Below are positions 8,219 to 17,019 of a stretch of 64,000 nt of DNA, in pieces. Under the pieces are notes generated by a model that did no database searches, was not told the origin of the DNA, and saw only the letters and a list, made by a program, of their open reading frames with translations. This stretch comes from Chryseobacterium nepalense. Its GTDB lineage: Bacteria; Bacteroidota; Bacteroidia; Flavobacteriales; Weeksellaceae. The number at the start of each line of letters is the position of its first letter. The stretch's first letter is position 1. The translations under genes were made by a program, and so were the position numbers. The DNA is taken from assembly GCF_023195755.1 (NCBI RefSeq), contig NZ_CP096203.1:2418001-2482000 (forward strand), read 5' to 3'.

Positions 8219-9484
8219 TTAAGTAATACTTTCAAGCTCTTCCTCTTCTTTGGCAATTTTATTCGGATTTGCAACTTTACCAATAGTAAGTCCCTGAACA
8301 ACAATAGAAAAAACGACCACACAATATGTAATACTTAAAACAGCTGTACTGTAATCATTCTTCGGAATAGAAAGTGCCAAAGCGATGGAAACTCCACCCC
8401 TGATTCCTCCCCACACCAAAACTTTTACGGTTTGCGGACTAAAAGTTCTTTTCATAAATTTTGTCGGTCCATAAATGGAAACGAGTCTTGCTATTAATAC
8501 AACAACAATAGCTGCAATCCCCGGAATCATAAAATGGCTTAAATCTTTGATTACCAATAGTTCAAATCCTATAAAAAGGAACAGCACGGCGTTCAGGATT
8601 TCATCAATTAATTCCCAAAATTTGATCAGATAATCCTGGGTAATGGATTTCATTTTAAATTTAACATTAAAATTACCCATAAATAATCCCGCAGCAACCA
8701 TTGTTAAAGGTCCTGAAATATGCATCTGCCGGGCGATGAGATATCCACCCATCACGACAGAAAGAGTTACCAGTACGGAAATAATATAATCATCCACTTC
8801 ACGCATAAGTCGGGAAGTTACCCATCCCAGTATTACACCCAGCAATAATCCGCCTCCGGCTTCTTTAAGCAAAAGCAGCCCGATACTTTCTACACCGAGA
8901 TCTACTTCATTCCCAATGGCCAGCTGCAGAACGACCGTAAAAACGACAACAGCCATACCATCATTAAATAAAGATTCTCCTGCTACTTTCGTTTCGAGAG
9001 ATTTTGACACATTGGCTTGTTTCAGGATACTCAAAACCGCTACAGGATCGGTGGGTGAAATAAGTGCTCCAAAAAGCAGGCAGTAAATGAACGGAAGCTC
9101 TATCCCCAGAAACGGAAGAATATAGAACATCCCGAAGCCTACTACAAATGTAGATATAACCACGCCTAATGTCGAAAATATAAGCACAGGGCGCAGCTGT
9201 TCTTTAAGATCGTCTATGTTAATATGGATTCCCCCTGCAAAAAGAAGGAAATTCAACATGGCTCCCATGAGCACTTCTGTAAAATCGATGCTGCTCATCA
9301 GATTATGAAGATGCCCGAAAGTTCTGGGCAGCACAGTTTCCCCGAAAGAAACCAAAAATATGGAGACTACAATAGCGATTACCATAATTCCGATAGTACT
9401 CGGAAGTTTAAGGAACCTGTAATTAAGGTATGCAAAAATAGATGCTAAAACGATTAAAGCTGAAAATGAATAATATAACTCCAC
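8219..9484 (-). CDS. CPA1-family Na+/H+ antiporter
   Basis: 421 residues, about twelve transmembrane helices. Family hallmarks are GALISPTDPVAVLSILK (about 137-153, TM5 cation path), then GESLFNDGMAVVVF (about 168-181) with the Asn-Asp pair of electroneutral CPA1 exchangers. WGGIRGGVSIALALSIP (about 355) supplies the conserved Arg. This places it with NhaP/NhaK-type antiporters that extrude Na+ (or K+) in exchange for H+ across the inner membrane. There is no long cytoplasmic regulatory tail beyond the acidic C-terminus KEEEELESIT. Flanked on both sides by DUF4919 paralogues on the same strand. Confidence 0.93.
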   Translation of the reverse strand: MELYYSFSALIVLASIFAYLNYRFLKLPSTIGIMVIAIVVSIFLVSFGETVLPRTFGHLHNLMSSIDFTEVLMGAMLNFLLFAGGIHINIDDLKEQLRPVLIFSTLGVVISTFVVGFGMFYILPFLGIELPFIYCLLFGALISPTDPVAVLSILKQANVSKSLETKVAGESLFNDGMAVVVFTVVLQLAIGNEVDLGVESIGLLLLKEAGGGLLLGVILGWVTSRLMREVDDYIISVLVTLSVVMGGYLIARQMHISGPLTMVAAGLFMGNFNVKFKMKSITQDYLIKFWELIDEILNAVLFLFIGFELLVIKDLSHFMIPGIAAIVVVLIARLVSIYGPTKFMKRTFSPQTVKVLVWGGIRGGVSIALALSIPKNDYSTAVLSITYCVVVFSIVVQGLTIGKVANPNKIAKEEEELESIT

Positions 9485-9511
9485 TAAGCTGTTATTTTAA
9501 TGTATTTTTTG

Positions 9512-10144
9512 TTAGAAATCAATATAAAGGACCTTTATGTAAACGGCATTGTCGTCCTTACTCCAGATGTCGAACATTCCCCCTTTTCCTGGTTTTGAGA
9601 CCCTCGTATAGTCCTGACCGAGATTCAGAATATTTAGCAGGATATATTCATCTCCTACTGAATTGACCAGATATGCCGTTTTTTCAGATTTCCCGTTACC
9701 GGAACTTCTGATTGCATCCGTAAGCGTACGAAACTGACTGAGATGATGCATAAAATTGTTTCCGTCTTTTTTAGAATCATACGCCCTCAATAAGATCAGG
9801 AGAACATCAAGATTGGTAGGATCTCTTTCATAAAGGACTTTTCCCTTTTTTATACATTCATCAAAATCTCCGTTTTTAAAGGCTTCCGCAAGAGCTTTAA
9901 AATCTTCTTCTGTTGTGGAAACAAGATTACTTCCGAAATTTCTTCCGTAATACAGGTGCTGCGATTCTATCGTATCGAGAGATTTAGGATAGGCTTTATA
10001 CTTGAAAATCAGCTTCTCATAATTGTATGTAGACTTTTCATTTTTAAGATCTTTCCCGATCGTTTTCAGATCAATTGCTGTTTTCTGTCCAAAGCTGAAA
10101 ACCGAAAACAGCAGGCATAATAGCAAAAGGTGATGTTTTATCAT
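9512..10144 (-). CDS. DUF4919 secreted protein, second paralogue
   Basis: 210 residues with a signal peptide (about 1-19, ending FSFGQ) and the same architecture as the 7534-8181 product, including LYYGRNFGSNL and a helical pair YERDPTNLDVLLILLRAYDSK of TPR character. The ATG overlaps the TAA of hflX by one base (TAATG), implying translational coupling to a cytoplasmic GTPase. That pairing is odd for a periplasmic protein and is probably a matter of expression rather than complex formation. No catalytic residues are evident; function unknown. Confidence 0.8.
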   Translation of the reverse strand: MIKHHLLLLCLLFSVFSFGQKTAIDLKTIGKDLKNEKSTYNYEKLIFKYKAYPKSLDTIESQHLYYGRNFGSNLVSTTEEDFKALAEAFKNGDFDECIKKGKVLYERDPTNLDVLLILLRAYDSKKDGNNFMHHLSQFRTLTDAIRSSGNGKSEKTAYLVNSVGDEYILLNILNLGQDYTRVSKPGKGGMFDIWSKDDNAVYIKVLYIDF

Positions 10145-11370
10145 TATTCAGGATTATTTTCTTCCTCGTCGTTATCAAAATATTCGAAAAGGAAATCATT
10201 GTATGGAAACCTTGATATATGGATTTTCATGACCTCATCATAGATCATCTTTTTCATTTCAGGGAAATTCTCTTTTGTAAGCGCCGAAATAAATACAGTA
10301 GGATATTTTGATTTTGCCATCCATGTGTTTTTCCATTCTTCCAGGGAAATATTTTTTCTTGTGGAAGGAGTAAGGTCGTCCTCATCTTTTTTCTCATAGC
10401 TAAAATCATCGATCTTGTTAAAAATCATGATCATCGGTTTTTGATGTGCATTGATTTCCATTAAAATCTGATTCACGGAATCAATATGATCTTCAAAGCT
10501 TTCATGAGAAATATCTACCACATGAATCAGAAGATCTGCTTCACGCACTTCATCCAGTGTTGATTTGAACGATTCAACAAGTTGTGTCGGAAGTTTCCTG
10601 ATAAACCCTACGGTATCGGTAAGCAAAAACGGAAGATTCCCGATTACAACTTTCCTTACGGTAGTATCCAGTGTGGCAAATAATTTATTTTCAGCAAAAA
10701 CCTCGGATTTTGAAAGCGCATTCATCAAAGTTGATTTTCCTACGTTGGTATACCCTACCAATGCTACGCGCACTACCTTTCCCCTGTTATTTCTTTGGGT
10801 TGCCATCTGCTTATCGATGGTTTTCAGCTTGTCTTTTAACAAGGAAATTCTGTCCCGGATAATCCGTCTGTCGGTTTCAATCTCTGTTTCTCCCGGACCT
10901 CTCATCCCAATTCCTCCCTTCTGACGTTCAAGGTGGGTCCACATTCTGGTTAATCGTGGCAAAAGGTATTGATATTGTGCTAACTCTACCTGAGTTCTTG
11001 CGTATGATGTGGTCGCGCGTTGGGCAAAAATATCAAGAATCAGATTGGTTCTGTCCAAGATTTTTACTTCCATCTCCCTTTCCAGGTTTTTAAGCTGTGA
11101 TGGAGAAAGTTCATCATCAAAGATGACGGTTCCTATTTCATGTTCTTTTACATAATCTCTGATTTCCTGAGCTTTGCCGCTTCCTATAAATGTTTTGGAA
11201 TCCGGCTGCGTTAATTTTTGGGTAAACCGTCTGTCTACAGTAGCTCCTGCGGTATATGCCAAAAACTCCAGCTCATCCATGTATTCCTGAAGTTTATCCT
11301 CATCCTGATGCTGCGTAACAACACCTACCAATACGGCTTTCTCGTAATTGTGTTCTTTCTTTTCTAGCAT
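10144..11370 (-). CDS. hflX: GTPase HflX
   Basis: A ribosome-associated GTPase that in other bacteria splits stalled 70S ribosomes under heat or antibiotic stress. The N-terminal HflX domain (about 1-190) contains GSGKAQE and the loop GGIGMRGPGETEIETDRR. The G domain follows with G1 GYTNVGKST (about 206-214), G3 DTVGFIRKLP and G4 NKID. I start at the ATG at 11370 (MLEKKEHNYEK, 408 residues); 13 more codons are open upstream but look non-coding. A 420-residue-class length and complete motifs make this a firm call. It is coupled to the downstream DUF4919 gene by a one-base stop/start overlap. Confidence 0.97.
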   Translation of the reverse strand: MLEKKEHNYEKAVLVGVVTQHQDEDKLQEYMDELEFLAYTAGATVDRRFTQKLTQPDSKTFIGSGKAQEIRDYVKEHEIGTVIFDDELSPSQLKNLEREMEVKILDRTNLILDIFAQRATTSYARTQVELAQYQYLLPRLTRMWTHLERQKGGIGMRGPGETEIETDRRIIRDRISLLKDKLKTIDKQMATQRNNRGKVVRVALVGYTNVGKSTLMNALSKSEVFAENKLFATLDTTVRKVVIGNLPFLLTDTVGFIRKLPTQLVESFKSTLDEVREADLLIHVVDISHESFEDHIDSVNQILMEINAHQKPMIMIFNKIDDFSYEKKDEDDLTPSTRKNISLEEWKNTWMAKSKYPTVFISALTKENFPEMKKMIYDEVMKIHISRFPYNDFLFEYFDNDEEENNPE

Positions 11371-11487
11371 TAAATTCTGTCTGTATTTGTGAGATTTACA
11401 AGATACCATTTTTAGTTAAAAAAACCAAGATGAATTTTCGTGGTATTTATTGCTGATTCATATAATTTAATTCAGTTATAATAATAA

Positions 11488-11515
11488 GAGCAGGCTGTCC
11501 AAAAACAGCCTGCTC
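11488..11515 (-). terminator. Intrinsic terminator downstream of the 11686-13188 gene
   Basis: A perfect 11-bp stem (11488-11498 pairs with 11505-11515) with a 6-nt loop. Read on the minus strand it is followed by TTATTATTAT. It lies about 170 nt after the stop of the minus-strand gene. The rest of 11410-11685 shows no gene and is AT-rich. Confidence 0.7.
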
Positions 11516-11685
11516 AATTGTCACCTGAAAGTGTGTTAAATACTTAGAGTTTTAGATCTCTGCAAACCTGATGATCAGAATTATCAAGGTTACATTAATA
11601 ATTTAAATATTTTTAGAAATTGATTAAATAATTAACAATCTGCTTAATTTAAAGCTTTAACCATGAATTTTATGCCATTTTACAC

Positions 11686-13188
11686 TTATTCTAATTTTTC
11701 AATAAATATGGTAATGCTTGAAGTGACAGCAGGGAAATCTCCGGAAGCCGAAAACGAAGGATATCCTACAAACGAAACTCTGTAGATTTCATTACGGCCA
11801 AAAAGACTTATGTAATTGACCGCAGAATCTCTGTTTCCCGGATTGAAATTATCTGAAAAGTTTGTCCAGACATCAGCTTTAGCATCTCTTAATGCAAAAG
11901 AAGCAGAATCATTGTCTCCTGTTCCTGCTTTTTGCATCCAGACAGAAGCCCGGTCACTAAAACCATTAATTCGGAATTGTGGGGTTGCTACCGAGCCCGT
12001 TCCATTATACCTTACAGAAATATTCCCAATTGTTGTAATAGAAGTGGTAGGTGTACTTGCATTAATCGGTACGGTTTTACGTACATAAATTAGATTCGAA
12101 AAGTTACTATTTTGCCCTATAGAAACGCTACAGTTTGTTCCGAGAAAAGAGATAGGAACAGGAATGCTTGTTGGTGAAGTAAAATTGGGAACCCCGGACA
12201 CAGAATATGAAATAGTTCCGTTTCCATAATTTAAGCTTCCGGGATTTAATGTGAAAGTAAGTCCATTTTGTGTAAAAGAAGGCACAGCAGTATATGAGCC
12301 ACCATTCCCTCCTGAATAAGGCACCGTTAATGTTCCGCTATAAGCTACACCTGAAACAAAAGTTAATGGAAATATACTTGCTCCGCTACAGTTTAGTGCA
12401 GCAACGGAAGGAGCTACTGTAGTATCATTATTTAAGGATCTCCATTCTGTACCGTTCCAGAATACAAATCCCTTATAAGTAAGTGAACCCTCACCGGTAT
12501 TGTAAACCATTAATCCAATGGCCGGAGAAGGAATCGTAACCTGATCATTAACGCTTGTAAGGGCCACTCTCGGAACAAGTATTCCTTTATTGGAAGCTGT
12601 GAGATCCAGCAACGCACTGTTGTTGGGCGTATCGGTTCCTATTCCTACCGATCCGTTATCTTTGGCAACAAAATCTGTTCCCGCGGCTCTGGTCGTTCCG
12701 TCAGCATTGGATGCCAGTTTTACGCTGTTGGTAGCAGTATCGTTTACCCATGCGTCATTGGTTGTATCTGTACCTGCATTTCCCATAGGCCTCCATTGTC
12801 CTCCTTTTATGTTCTTATTTATAGCACCATTAGGGTTGTAAAAATAATAAAAGCCCGGGGAAACGGCGGTGGAAGTAGATGGACGGTTACCCGTAGTCAG
12901 AGTATTACCGGTAGAACGGTTGTATACGATCATCCCGTCAAAGTATGTACGAAAGGTTACTCCGTCTGCCTTCGAAAGAATAAACTCAAAATTGACAAGA
13001 TCTACACTGGGAATTACAATTCCTTTACTCCTATTATTCGTTTCCCCCGCCTCTGCACTATAATTTGTACTTGCGTCCAGAATTACATTTGTTTCAGTAA
13101 TGGACGGTGCCGGTACACTGTTGGTAAGTATCTGTGATTTTGCTGCAACTGCAAAAAAAGCAGTTGTAAGTATAAATATTTTTTTCAT
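11686..13188 (-). CDS. Secreted tail-fibre-like repeat protein
   Basis: 500 residues with a signal peptide (about 1-19). The body has the sequence style common in flavobacterial surface proteins and resembling phage tail fibres. One block reads GSVGIGTDTPNNSALLDL..NKGILVPRVALTS and then GLMVYNT..WNGTEWRSL (about 180-255); an earlier diverged copy covers about 30-135 (GIVIPSVDL, GMIVYNRSTG, FYYFYNPNG..GGQWRPMG). The second half (about 256-500) is Ser/Thr/Gly-rich beta sandwich with no known motif. No T9SS sorting domain is visible at the C-terminus. It follows 13220-13852 on the same strand by 31 nt and is probably cotranscribed. Role unknown; surface adhesion is only a guess. Confidence 0.72.
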   Translation of the reverse strand: MKKIFILTTAFFAVAAKSQILTNSVPAPSITETNVILDASTNYSAEAGETNNRSKGIVIPSVDLVNFEFILSKADGVTFRTYFDGMIVYNRSTGNTLTTGNRPSTSTAVSPGFYYFYNPNGAINKNIKGGQWRPMGNAGTDTTNDAWVNDTATNSVKLASNADGTTRAAGTDFVAKDNGSVGIGTDTPNNSALLDLTASNKGILVPRVALTSVNDQVTIPSPAIGLMVYNTGEGSLTYKGFVFWNGTEWRSLNNDTTVAPSVAALNCSGASIFPLTFVSGVAYSGTLTVPYSGGNGGSYTAVPSFTQNGLTFTLNPGSLNYGNGTISYSVSGVPNFTSPTSIPVPISFLGTNCSVSIGQNSNFSNLIYVRKTVPINASTPTTSITTIGNISVRYNGTGSVATPQFRINGFSDRASVWMQKAGTGDNDSASFALRDAKADVWTNFSDNFNPGNRDSAVNYISLFGRNEIYRVSFVGYPSFSASGDFPAVTSSITIFIEKLE

Positions 13189-13219
13189 TCCTTGTTTTGT
13201 TTATATGTTATGTAGTAAT

Positions 13220-13852
13220 TTAATAAGACCCCCTCAACCAGCCATTTCCTCCCCATATAAATACCGCTCCGCGAGTATTTTGTAGCGTGTAGTCAACAGT
13301 TACAGAAAGATCATCGATATATCTTATATCAAAATTGTTTCCGCTATTGTTCTGTATGTAAAGAACCTTTCCAAGATCTGTTGCTGTAAGAGCTGTAAGA
13401 TTAAATCTGGGTGACGGCGCCGAGGTAATAATCGAAAGGGTATTTATTGATTTTGAGATATCTGACGCCACAAGGCTACTGTAAGACGCGCCCACTCTTT
13501 TTATAAGACTACTGCTTGCTATGTTGGATGCATCTACCCCTATTTTTTGCCAGACGCTGCCATCAAAATAATAATATCCTTGCGAAGAGATATTTGCTGT
13601 TTTAGCACTTGGTGTGGTAACTGCCGCAGTAGCATAAATAATAGCACCTGTCTGTGCTGCTTTATACTGGCCATCTCCCGCCTGGATCTGGTCTCCCGTT
13701 AACCGTGGGGCAATAATTCCCTGCGGGCTGCTTCCATCGGTAGCTTTTGCCGTAATATCCAAGGTTGCCTGGGGAGAAGTATTATTAATACCTACCTGTG
13801 CACAAATTGAAAGGCTGAATAAAAAACCAGCCAAAATCATAATTTTTTTCAT
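13220..13852 (-). CDS. Secreted tail-fibre-like protein, short form
   Basis: 210 residues, signal peptide about 1-18. The mature N-terminus VGINNTSPQATLDI..GIIAPRLTGDQI is the same module found in its neighbour and in many Chryseobacterium surface proteins. GAIIYAT..YYYFDGSVWQKIG then repeats the visible-text block of the larger neighbour. The C-terminal third (about 130-210) has ATDLGKVLYIQNNSG and FDIRYIDDLSVTV strands, reminiscent of a small beta domain ending a fibre. First gene of a likely two-gene unit with 11686-13188. Function unknown; paralogy to its neighbour is visible directly. Confidence 0.72.
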   Translation of the reverse strand: MKKIMILAGFLFSLSICAQVGINNTSPQATLDITAKATDGSSPQGIIAPRLTGDQIQAGDGQYKAAQTGAIIYATAAVTTPSAKTANISSQGYYYFDGSVWQKIGVDASNIASSSLIKRVGASYSSLVASDISKSINTLSIITSAPSPRFNLTALTATDLGKVLYIQNNSGNNFDIRYIDDLSVTVDYTLQNTRGAVFIWGGNGWLRGSY

Positions 13853-14167
13853 GTCTTGTTGTGTTTATAAAAAAGGTTTTTAATTAATATTAGAGTGCAA
13901 ATGATAATTTTAACACAAAGGAAAGCACCAAATCCATGCTTATAGATCGAGCATGATCAATATCTTAAGAATTATTTGAAACTTATCTTTTTATACTGAT
14001 GTATAAATCATGTTATCAATAATGAATCTCTGAAGTTTAACGATTGTGAAGAGAAACTTGTTTTCATACAGTGCAAAAATGCACGTACGAGCAATCGAAC
14101 AGGAAGCTGTAACGTTTTCATCATAAGTGTTTTAATTGTTTTTAAAATTGCCTTTTAAGACTTTGTG
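13853..14167. other. Non-coding leader region between the fibre-like genes and the phosphoesterase gene
   Basis: About 300 nt without a convincing gene on either strand. If the promoter at 14168-14197 is used, this is an unusually long 5' leader of the 13220-13852 transcript. A short inverted repeat GTGCA..TGCAC lies near 14072-14085. I see no riboswitch that I can name. Confidence 0.4.
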
Positions 14168-14197
14168 CAAATATAATAAAATTATAACGGTATACAA
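14168..14197 (-). promoter_or_regulatory. Bacteroidetes-type promoter reading toward the fibre-like genes
   Basis: On the minus strand: TTG at 14197-14195, exactly 19 nt, then TATATTTG at 14175-14168. Both boxes and the spacing match the primary-sigma consensus of Bacteroidetes. The predicted start lies near 14160, about 300 nt before the ATG at 13852. Confidence 0.65.
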
Positions 14198-14240
14198 TAA
14201 TTCTAACACAAAGTGATTTTTTTATTTTCAAATTCCCTTA

Positions 14241-16031
14241 TTACAAGCGGATTACAGCATTCTTTTTAAGATTGATTTCAAAATGATCTGCAGGATCTCC
14301 GCTGGAAAGAAGTGACATAATTTTAAAAATTTTTTTAAAATTTATAAGCAGGGGATTTTGGCCTTTATATATTGAAAATATTTTTTCAAGAATCTTATAT
14401 TGCTGAAGCCTCTCCCGGGACATATCTTTTTTTGCAAGTTCATCTGCTGATTGAAATTTATATAAATCCAGAAGAAGATCTTCCGTTTTCCATTTTCTGA
14501 ACGCTTCCGTATCAATCTCACTTTTTTTTAAGTCTTCATTATTTTGTATTAACAGAAGAATATCCTTACCGCTAAAATTTCTTGTCCTTTCTATAAAGTC
14601 CTTCGGCCAATCGTACGGAATCATTCTCAATCGCACAAGTTCCTTAAGATGAAAGAGCATAAAATCGTGGTAAGACACAGATTTCAGGATATTTTTATTC
14701 CAGATTGTTCTATCTGCCGATTCCTGCAAAGTATTGTATTCTTTTTCATACAGCGGAAATAGCTCATTAAAGCGCGGAACATCATTTAAAACTTCTGTAT
14801 GAATTTCCATTAAACCAGGAGAATGTATGGTAAGTATTTTATAAGCAGGAATGTAAGCCGCCAGTGACGGAACCTGAATGTTTACCAGAATTTTACCGTT
14901 AATAGTCCGTATTCCCGTGTCATTGATATGCATATGACCTGCAAAATGAATTTGAAGACCTGCTTCTGCAAATACTTTCGCCACCTCTTCTTCAGGCACC
15001 CTTTCCATCTGCCATTTTTTTTCACCTAACAGGCTCTTTATTTCCTGAGTTGCACCATCATTGAAATCAATCATGGGATAATGGGTAAATGCAATGACGG
15101 TTTTACCATTTTTTTTCGCCTCGGCCATTGTTCTTTTGACCCAGTCAATCAGATGCTTTTTGTGCGTAAGCACATTATTGTAGCCCACACTTGCACCCTT
15201 GTAATTTTCCGGATCTTTCGAACTCCCGTTTAAATTCCGGGGAATATATGTATTTCCGTCAATGGCCATCAGCCAGACTCCTTTTACCGGCTCTGTAACA
15301 TAGCTGAGATCAGGAACGGAAAAATTTTGTGCAACGTTGTACATCCTTTTGGTATAAGCTGCATTTTGCAAGGCTTTTTCGTAGGAATAGTCTTTGGAAG
15401 AATATGGTGTAAATGGTGTGCTCCAGAACAAGTGCTGTTTTTTAGGGTAAAACCCGAAATCTTTGAGCTCATCCATGATTTCCAGGTACCCTGATTCTGC
15501 GATATCCCGGGTGATGATTTTATGATCTGTTTTTCCAATATTTTCTTTGCTATAAATACCAAGTTGATTACCATCCTCCCCCAGAAAATCATCTTTTCCT
15601 CCTTCCTGCCGGAACGGACCCACCGGATCGTGGTTGCCTGTTGTAAGGTAAAACTCGATCCCGAATTTTTCATGATATTCGGCCAGAATTTTATGCAGCC
15701 CGCGGAGATTATAAGCCTGTCCGTCATCTGAAAAATCACCGGGCATGGCTACAATTTTAATTCCTTTTTTAGCAATATCATCTAAAGCTTTCAGGAATGC
15801 AAAATAGTTTTCGTTAAAAATCCGCGTAGAATGCAGCTGTGCATCCATGGTCCTGAGAATCGTTGGCTTACCGGTTGTCGGATTGACGATTCCTTTAAAA
15901 TCATTATCGGAAAAGCTTCCGTACAGATCCTGAAAATGAATATCCGAGAGAAAGGCAATCTGCACCGGCTTCTGTTGCGCCGGAAATAATGAAAAAACAA
16001 ATATTAAAAACGAGAAAATTCCTTTACACAT
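14241..16031 (-). CDS. Secreted calcineurin-like metallophosphoesterase
   Basis: 596 residues, signal peptide about 1-18 (ending FPAQ). The metallophosphoesterase core is complete: LSDIH (Asp30, His32), MPGDFSDDG (Asp99), TTGNHDPVG (Asn133, His134), FTHYP (His317) and FAGHMHIND (His366, His368). These bind a two-metal centre that hydrolyses phosphomono- or diesters. The C-terminal 200 residues are helical and extend beyond the usual catalytic domain, as in secreted sphingomyelinase-like or nucleotidase-like relatives. Location is periplasm or surface. Monocistronic on the minus strand; substrate cannot be read from sequence. Confidence 0.9.
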   Translation of the reverse strand: MCKGIFSFLIFVFSLFPAQQKPVQIAFLSDIHFQDLYGSFSDNDFKGIVNPTTGKPTILRTMDAQLHSTRIFNENYFAFLKALDDIAKKGIKIVAMPGDFSDDGQAYNLRGLHKILAEYHEKFGIEFYLTTGNHDPVGPFRQEGGKDDFLGEDGNQLGIYSKENIGKTDHKIITRDIAESGYLEIMDELKDFGFYPKKQHLFWSTPFTPYSSKDYSYEKALQNAAYTKRMYNVAQNFSVPDLSYVTEPVKGVWLMAIDGNTYIPRNLNGSSKDPENYKGASVGYNNVLTHKKHLIDWVKRTMAEAKKNGKTVIAFTHYPMIDFNDGATQEIKSLLGEKKWQMERVPEEEVAKVFAEAGLQIHFAGHMHINDTGIRTINGKILVNIQVPSLAAYIPAYKILTIHSPGLMEIHTEVLNDVPRFNELFPLYEKEYNTLQESADRTIWNKNILKSVSYHDFMLFHLKELVRLRMIPYDWPKDFIERTRNFSGKDILLLIQNNEDLKKSEIDTEAFRKWKTEDLLLDLYKFQSADELAKKDMSRERLQQYKILEKIFSIYKGQNPLLINFKKIFKIMSLLSSGDPADHFEINLKKNAVIRL

Positions 16032-16102
16032 CTTAAAAAAGACGAAGGTAAAGGAATACTTCAGGAAGGAGTTTAATGGAGTTTTAAATAATTATGAAGA
16101 AA

Positions 16103-16885
16103 TTATTCTCCTCCATAGGTTTCTATGATATATTCAGTTGCTTCTTTTAAGGTCTTCCCGTTTTCCGGATTTCTCCCAAAGCTTGTAAAAAACTCTACTT
16201 CATTGTTGCTTTTATCGTACCAGACTTTGTGTAAAGCATTATCTACAGTAAGCGTATCGGGTCTCATGATTTTTTTCTGATATATAAATTCCTTTGGATC
16301 CATAGGTATTACATGAACTTGAGGCCCCACATAACTGCTGTCGGTTGCCATATACCGGTCTTTATCCCAATACATAAAAGGTTTGTCTGTGGCGGGAGAA
16401 TTCCAGTCAGACAAAAGACTTATTGCCGGAGGTTTTTTACCATTTGAAAAAACCACACCTCCTGTGACAAGGAGTAAAACAAAAGCCATTTCTACAATTC
16501 CTAAACCATTTTTCTTGAAAAAGTCCGGCATTGTGAAAATTGGTTTATTAATAATTGTAATTACAATCTTAGAGATTGCCTGTTGAATTGTATATTCAAT
16601 TGTTTTCCATTCAGAACAATACTTACCAAAATCATCATATCCCAAGTATTTACTTAAATTGTCTAAAGTTGATCTCTTAATATTATAATCCTCTTCGTTT
16701 TCAACTATTGCTTTATAATAGTTTTCAAAGGTCTTATAGCTCAATCTCTCATGATTATCTTGTAAAACTCGTTCAAGATGTAAGAGTATTCCATTAAATG
16801 ATGTCTCTGTCGCTTCCTCTGAAGCTTTCTTATAAACATCTTCCAGTAATTTTTTTTTCTCTGATAAATATTTTGACATACGCAT
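16103..16885 (-). CDS. One-pass membrane protein with a flavobacterial helical N-domain, function unknown
   Basis: From the ATG at 16885 (MRMSKYLSEKK) the product has about 260 residues; starts at 16930 or 16879 are possible. The N-terminal 95 residues are helical, with LSYKTFENYYKAIVE and STLDNLSKYLGYDDFGKYC. This domain recurs in flavobacterial proteins, usually before a single membrane helix, as here (about 125-145, GLGIVEMAFVLLLVTGG). A C-terminal globular domain follows (about 160-260) with no motif I know. Domain order suggests a cytoplasmic DNA- or protein-binding head and a periplasmic tail, by inference only. A TACGG palindrome at 16931-16944 lies just upstream of the start. Confidence 0.72.
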   Translation of the reverse strand: MRMSKYLSEKKKLLEDVYKKASEEATETSFNGILLHLERVLQDNHERLSYKTFENYYKAIVENEEDYNIKRSTLDNLSKYLGYDDFGKYCSEWKTIEYTIQQAISKIVITIINKPIFTMPDFFKKNGLGIVEMAFVLLLVTGGVVFSNGKKPPAISLLSDWNSPATDKPFMYWDKDRYMATDSSYVGPQVHVIPMDPKEFIYQKKIMRPDTLTVDNALHKVWYDKSNNEVEFFTSFGRNPENGKTLKEATEYIIETYGGE

Positions 16886-16930
16886 GATTATTATTGATCC
16901 GAAAATTATAAAGAATTTAATCAACAGCAT

Positions 16931-16944
16931 TACGGTTTTCCGTA
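16931..16944. promoter_or_regulatory. Palindrome TACGG-N4-CCGTA, copy 1
   Basis: TACGG TTTT CCGTA, a perfect 5+5-bp inverted repeat. The same half-sites with the same 4-nt spacer recur at 19993-20006, ahead of the nine-gene operon. Such a short symmetric site is typical of a dimeric LuxR/NarL-type regulator operator. Here it lies between the divergent 16103-16885 gene and the promoter at 16994-17019, so it could control either. Confidence 0.5.
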
Positions 16945-16957
16945 GATCTCACTGAAA

Positions 16958-16989
16958 AAACTTTCCAGAAACTTTCCAAAAACTTTCTA
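16958..16989 (+). repeat. Three phased direct repeats AAACTTTCCA directly upstream of a promoter
   Basis: AAACTTTCCA at 16958-16967 and 16969-16978, and AAACTTTCTA at 16980-16989: period exactly 11 bp, one helical turn. The last copy ends 4 bp before the TTG box at 16994. Position and phasing fit an activator-binding array rather than chance. Confidence 0.6.
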
Positions 16990-16993
16990 ACCC

Positions 16994-17019
16994 TTGCCCT
17001 TCCTTTCGTTGTTACTTTG
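16994..17019 (+). promoter_or_regulatory. Promoter for the small-peptide gene and its leader
   Basis: TTG at 16994-16996 and TACTTTG at 17013-17019, 16 nt apart, a slightly short Bacteroidetes spacing. The context TTGTTACTTTGC recurs at the next promoter (17545-17556). Predicted start near 17026, about 245 nt before the ATG at 17271. Confidence 0.5.

Noticed and set aside
15284..15739. 151-codon minus-strand frame in the phosphoesterase gene
   Set aside because: Alternative frame of a gene with a complete metal site; no domain pattern.
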